Assembly: GCA_022566435.1 (NCBI GenBank)
Contig: JADFIX010000129.1
Span: 1-8,079, forward strand
From: Planctomycetota bacterium
GTDB taxonomy: Bacteria > Planctomycetota > Phycisphaerae > UBA1845
DNA: 8,079 nt
Reading direction: 5' to 3'
Position numbers and translations under genes: made by a program. Numbering within the stretch: the first letter of the stretch is position 1; each line of letters opens with the position of its first letter. Of the stretch, positions 6,101 to 8,079 are shown piece by piece. The notes under the pieces are model-generated. The model had not been told where the DNA came from, did not search any database, and was given only the letters and a program-made list of their open reading frames with translations.

Positions 6101-7810
6101 AGGCGGCTGCCGGACAGCGAAATCACCTTGACGCCGCGGGACGACTATGGCCGACACCTCTTGTACGGTCTCAACGTGTTTTTCAATGAAATCGCCCAGC
6201 AATTTCCCCTAATCCTTGGTCTTCGCCAGATCGACGACCAGAACTCGGCCGCACGACCGGCACTCTTCACCGCACGTGAAGCGGTTCTCAAGCAAGCTCG
6301 AGAAACAACGGCCCTCGTCGAGATCGTCGGCACACCGACGATTTCGAATGACGTCCTGACGGCCGAGGTAAAGATCACCAATATCACGGGCCACAAATTC
6401 CCGAGCGGTGTGGGCTTTCGCAGAGCGTTTATTGAATTCCAGGTGCTGGAAGACACGCCGGGCGGTCCCGTTCCCATATGGGCCTCAGGCCGCACGAACG
6501 AGCTGGGGGTGATCGTGGAGGGGACGACCAACGTTCCGCTGGTAACCGAATTCTTCGATGAAGTCCTGGGATGTCCCGACGCGGCCAATGGTCAATGCTA
6601 CCAGGCCCACCATCAGACTATCACGGACGAAGACCAGGTGCAGATCTACGAGGAGCTGCAACAGAATAACGACCCCGGCACCGGCCCTCAGTTCACCACC
6701 AGCTTCCTAGAGCGCTTTTTCGAGATAAAGGACAATCGACTGCTGCCCGCCGGCTGGTGTTGCAACGGCCAATTCGCCATGGATACCAAGCCTGGGCCGG
6801 GGGCTATCCAGGACCCCGAGTACGGATTCATGCCAGGGCAGCCACCAACATGCGATGAGTCCTGCGGCAAAGTCGGCGGGGTTACTGGGGCCGACACAGT
6901 GAAGTACGAGATTCAGTTGACCCAGCAGCAAGCCCAGAGTCCCTTAACCGTCCGCGCGACGCTATACTCTCAGTCGATTCCGCCGTACTACCTGAAACAG
7001 CGATTCGACTTCCAGCCTCAACCTCCGACCCAAGAGAATCAGAAACCGGATATCGCTCGGCTGCATTACATCACCAGCAGACTCAACACGGCAGTCATAG
7101 ATGACAGCAAGGAAGAATTCATCAAGGACTGGAAGCTCAGGATCGACAAAGCGGCGACGGCACCGGTGTTACCGGCGCCAACGGGTGCCTGCTGCAATGT
7201 TGCAGAGGGAGTTTGCACCATCACCACCGAGAACGAATGCCAAGTTCCAGGCCTCCGCTACGGCGGCGATGGCTCGGACTGCGACACGATTGATCCGCCC
7301 TGCGAACCGCCGGAATTCACGGGCGCGTGCTGCGATGATGCGACCGGCATTTGCACGGAAGATGAAACACAGGCGGTTTGTGAGGGGACGAGCCGACGCT
7401 ACGGTGGCGATGGGTCAACCTGTTCCACGATTGATCCGCCGTGTGAGCCGCCGCCGGTATGCGGCGATAACGTGGTGAATCAACCCTTCGAAGAGTGCGA
7501 CGGCACTGACGACGTCGCATGCCCCGAGCAGTGTCAATTCAATTGCACGTGTCCTGCGGGCCCGGTGACCGGTCAATGCTGTTTTTCCGACGGAAGCTGC
7601 GAAATAACGACCCAATCGGACTGCGCCTCCGAAGGTGGCGACTTTAGCGCGGGCAGGTCCTGCGGCGGTGACAGTGACGGTAACGGAACCGACGACGCCT
7701 GCGAGGGTGTGCCCGCAGCATCCGCGTGGGGAATGATGATTCTCGTACTGGCACTGCTGATAGGCATCGCCTCAAAGTTCGGCTTTCGACGCCGCCCAAC
7801 CTGCGGCTAG
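3152..7810 (+). CDS. Exported hexahaem c-type cytochrome with Cys-rich modules and C-terminal sorting tail
   Basis: This 1552-residue secreted protein is predicted to carry electrons in the envelope or at the cell surface. A long signal peptide has its hydrophobic core at 36-48 and likely cleavage after Ala-Ser-Ala (53). Residues 57-134 are Cys-rich; 200-505 have no haem site but contain a Cys-rich insertion (269-368) and a SHDGWFW motif. Six CxxCH motifs follow, starting at Cys506, 639, 719, 801, 871 and 953. Motifs SPMGMAGRDP (686-695), TYLEW (936-940) and CIDCHMP occur in many multihaem cytochromes related to the cytochrome c554 type, as I recall. A conserved haem-free part (about 1050-1330) includes TGHKFPSG and DNRLLP. 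The C-terminus holds two TGACC repeats (1344-1435), a myxococcus-type disulfide repeat (1437-1468), a third TGQCC repeat, an acidic DSDGNGTDD linker and a membrane tail. Cytochrome and secretion are secure; substrate and partners are unknown. Confidence 0.88.
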   Translation: MTPSSILRTCFRRSVRLFDRGFLVTRDDKIGVSPRTLVLVSVLVLQPAAIASAQQLAACCQPESTCTDVIPSQCAQLSALADRPTYSIGGSCNTTQACCQSDGGVPSCSDLNPCDCLAAGGISTSGTCAEQCCAVGSGPFLQFPSPFGNLQDLCYAFHGFPTPPHVIPPPNPISRICVGGSNPGMVCLSDANCLGGTCAPFSVPRDNEAYIVNLARFLRDRQYVSLGWLHDLNWRLTGPLGGDPGTTDFVNEGTHLPCKIYYSPGIVGGLCNSSCSDTGTVCATGADCPSNVCNAGTCSIVPTCVATRCLPGGQACTSDADCPNSCTTDADCPEDSCLRHGRCINTNGVPGAECRRQSECPDGSLCVTFPPGSMLIKEMHPPTSYVVDPTDQKLWLKDECYNDLPSAWTVMIRGNDARGMGSDGSHDGWFWLYLKGERYGNPPILGSSAVTADDFFDDLQALIDHDSANMEPLHFPTGEATFHPDGTLKKEGSIVPPLYQFGRTGCLNCHASAVSDSTYADLSNILGRGTRYSQVPPAPPLCPSSGTHDALGGSDAGNNEYPRPLTELDPLFQTFVDLFPQYGLSGVAPAEAFGTLQTPGLRFPAATYDHIVTSPVVPVAGQMMSGSQNREMFLTSDQCSGCHDATALLSLNQELPNMVLCEAVGNADPPEMKQINLSPFAEWSASPMGMAGRDPIFFSQLEGETTKFFNSKDCIENLCLHCHGVMGQRQLALDNPTTEPGQEICRDLLNPELWPLEVPSFETTEKFTRDYMNAWPGKDPNSFDALVAAKYGGLGRDGVSCKVCHSISNTGLADPGAPPSVFSGNFNVDPEAAHEVYGPYPDDTIANAPMGRALGIRPQLGDGQITDSALCGSCHAINLPVLDSTAGVALKCTTSTVTAEPDKTMDEVQACEGKSENDPCNTDGTCKLYFGYEQTTYLEWVNSDFTGSEGFSCIDCHMPKTFHDNNLTFKIANIEDNTFPNNPRRLPDSEITLTPRDDYGRHLLYGLNVFFNEIAQQFPLILGLRQIDDQNSAARPALFTAREAVLKQARETTALVEIVGTPTISNDVLTAEVKITNITGHKFPSGVGFRRAFIEFQVLEDTPGGPVPIWASGRTNELGVIVEGTTNVPLVTEFFDEVLGCPDAANGQCYQAHHQTITDEDQVQIYEELQQNNDPGTGPQFTTSFLERFFEIKDNRLLPAGWCCNGQFAMDTKPGPGAIQDPEYGFMPGQPPTCDESCGKVGGVTGADTVKYEIQLTQQQAQSPLTVRATLYSQSIPPYYLKQRFDFQPQPPTQENQKPDIARLHYITSRLNTAVIDDSKEEFIKDWKLRIDKAATAPVLPAPTGACCNVAEGVCTITTENECQVPGLRYGGDGSDCDTIDPPCEPPEFTGACCDDATGICTEDETQAVCEGTSRRYGGDGSTCSTIDPPCEPPPVCGDNVVNQPFEECDGTDDVACPEQCQFNCTCPAGPVTGQCCFSDGSCEITTQSDCASEGGDFSAGRSCGGDSDGNGTDDACEGVPAASAWGMMILVLALLIGIASKFGFRRRPTCG
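3260..3310 (+). other. Signal peptide core and cleavage site
   Basis: Residues 37-53 of the cytochrome form the hydrophobic stretch TLVLVSVLVLQPAAIASA (core plus cleavage region), with an AxA-type site before QQLAACC. The preceding n-region of about 35 residues is long and contains several Arg residues. This targets the protein to the Sec pathway, which is needed for haem attachment outside the cytoplasm. Confidence 0.75.
3320..3553 (+). repeat. N-terminal Cys-rich module of the cytochrome
   Basis: Residues 57-134 contain two units of the type ACC-x(n)-C-x(n)-C-x(n)-C with a YSIGGSC segment (ACCQPESTC, then ACCQSDGG), ending at EQCC. They look like divergent relatives of the TGACC units at the C-terminus, so the same module type frames the haem domain at both ends. 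No CxxCH is present, so these Cys are likely in disulfides. Confidence 0.55.
3956..4255 (+). repeat. Cys-rich insertion within the cytochrome N-terminal domain
   Basis: Residues 269-368 hold about 20 cysteines in short units of the type 'G..C....DCP...C' (ATGADCPS, TSDADCPN, TTDADCPE, RQSECPDG). A related single unit, VGGSNPGMVC with SDANC, lies at 178-198. The block separates KIYYSPGIV from PGSMLIKEMHPP, which read as parts of one domain. The stretch uses TGT and other T-ending codons more than its surroundings, which hints at a separate origin or repeat expansion. The cysteines are likely paired in disulfides; none forms CxxCH. Confidence 0.6.
4667..6022 (+). other. Hexahaem region (six CxxCH motifs)
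   Basis: The haem-attachment motifs are CLNCH (4667-4681), CSGCH (5066-5080), CLHCH (5306-5320), CKVCH (5552-5566), CGSCH (5762-5776) and CIDCH (6008-6022). They lie 70-133 residues apart, wider than in compact multihaem cytochromes, so each haem has a sizeable protein segment around it. Each motif provides two thioether cysteines and a proximal histidine. The distal ligands cannot be assigned from sequence alone. Confidence 0.9.
7181..7456 (+). repeat. Two tandem 46-residue TGACC repeats
   Basis: Residues 1344-1389 and 1390-1435 are two copies of a unit that starts TGACC and ends RYGGDGS-x-C-x-TIDPPCEPP. The last 20 residues are nearly identical, while the middle differs and one residue is inserted. 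A shorter relative (TGQCCFSDGSCEITTQSDC) starts at residue 1473. The units are probably small disulfide-bonded domains serving as a stalk between the haem domain and the membrane tail. Confidence 0.8.
7460..7555 (+). repeat. Myxococcus-type Cys-rich disulfide repeat
   Basis: Residues 1437-1468 begin CGDNVVNQPFEECDGTDD and continue with CPEQC and CTC. This is the pattern of the myxococcus cysteine-rich repeat found in secreted proteins. It lies between the second and third TGACC-type units, so the C-terminal stalk mixes two module families. Confidence 0.65.
7670..7807 (+). other. Acidic linker and C-terminal sorting tail
   Basis: DSDGNGTDDACEG (residues 1507-1519) resembles the Asp/Asn-rich calcium-binding type linker that precedes sorting tails. 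VPAASAWGMM, a hydrophobic helix and FRRR follow (1520-1549). The order 'P-x-x-S-x-W-G, helix, Arg cluster' matches the IPTL-CTERM/PEP-CTERM style of sorting signal recognised by exosortase-type or archaeosortase-like enzymes in other bacteria. It could alternatively be a simple C-terminal membrane anchor. No sortase gene lies in the window. Confidence 0.6.
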
Positions 7811-7821
7811 TACTTAGGGCG

Positions 7822-7950
7822 ATGTCTGACAGAATCCGTTATCCCGAAAATCGGAAGACAATCGCGTTTGACCGTGCGGCATATGTTGTGATCCGCGAGA
7901 TCGCGAGGAAACTTGCGTGGTTAGTCAGGTACGAAGGTTCAGCAGGCTGA
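7822..7950 (+). CDS. Possible very small protein (42 residues), doubtful
   Basis: An ATG at 7822, eleven bases after the cytochrome stop, opens a 42-residue frame ending at 7950. It is basic, with a start like MSDRIRYPENRK and a helical-looking second half (VVIREIARKLAWLV). The upstream TTAGGGCG is only a weak ribosome binding site and I recognise no family. It lies before the terminator hairpin and so would be co-transcribed with the cytochrome. It may be chance. Confidence 0.15.
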   Translation: MSDRIRYPENRKTIAFDRAAYVVIREIARKLAWLVRYEGSAG

Positions 7951-8006
7951 CGATAAAGTTCGCAATGATGCGCCGGAGGGCGTAGCTTCAATAATGATTA
8001 ATTCTC

Positions 8007-8036
8007 AAGAAGGGGCGGCTTCGGTCGTCCCTTCTT
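8007..8036 (+). terminator. Hairpin terminator with TTCG loop
   Basis: AAGAAGGGGCGGC (8007-8019) pairs with GTCGTCCCTTCTT (8024-8036) over all 13 positions, with two G-T wobbles, around a TTCG loop closed by C-G, a very stable RNA tetraloop. The loop has this form only when read on the plus strand, so it most likely ends the cytochrome transcript 197 bases after the stop codon. The T-run is short and interrupted (CTTCTTCAAT), so termination strength is uncertain. Confidence 0.65.
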
Positions 8037-8079
8037 CAATGGCTCTACGGCGCTCGGTTGTCGGCTTGGGTCAAACCAA

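Noticed and set aside
4991..6202. A 403-codon open frame on the minus strand, opposite the haem domain
   Set aside because: It lies entirely antisense to the six-haem coding frame, has no recognisable domain, and is explained by the codon bias of the opposite gene.
1..8079. CRISPR array, tRNA, rRNA or insertion sequence
   Set aside because: No regularly spaced direct repeats, cloverleaf, rRNA core sequence, transposase motif or terminal inverted repeats were seen on reading.

Overview
The window reads as part of a chromosome from a free-living, GC-rich, Gram-negative-type bacterium. The Planctomycetota (Phycisphaerae-like lineages) are the best guess. The argument rests on the large protein at 3152-7810. 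It combines cysteine-rich 'TGACC...GDGS.C...PPCEPP' repeats, a myxococcus-type disulfide repeat, an acidic 'DSDGNGTDDACE' linker and a C-terminal 'P..S.WG + hydrophobic helix + RRR' tail. I associate this combination with secreted planctomycete proteins, with Myxococcota or other deltaproteobacteria-like lineages as the alternative. No marker gene (rRNA, tRNA, ribosomal protein) is present, so the assignment is an inference.

Layout. 1-94: no gene seen, apart from the ribosome binding site of the next gene. 95-475 (+): a small thioredoxin-fold [2Fe-2S] ferredoxin. 514-2433 (-): a polytopic membrane protein that looks like a GT-C glycosyltransferase, convergent with the ferredoxin and only 38 bases from it. 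2434-3151: a long region between the divergent glycosyltransferase and cytochrome genes. It holds a 5'-leader hairpin, a candidate promoter, a perfect 10-bp inverted repeat and one marginal open frame that I do not trust. 3152-7810 (+): a 1552-residue exported protein with six CxxCH haem-attachment motifs, Cys-rich modules at both ends and inserted internally, and a C-terminal sorting tail. 7811-8079: trailing region with a strong hairpin (UUCG loop) that fits a transcription terminator.

How the genes relate. The three genes are not in one operon: orientations are +, -, +. The main item is the cytochrome. It is predicted to be exported by Sec, loaded with six c-type haems outside the cytoplasmic membrane, and held or processed at the cell surface through its C-terminal tail. 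It could carry electrons at or across the envelope. Its substrate or redox partner cannot be read from the window, and no cytochrome maturation, quinone oxidoreductase or exosortase gene is nearby. The glycosyltransferase is probably an envelope glycan enzyme, and the ferredoxin a soluble electron carrier or Fe-S protein. Any functional link between them and the cytochrome is speculation.
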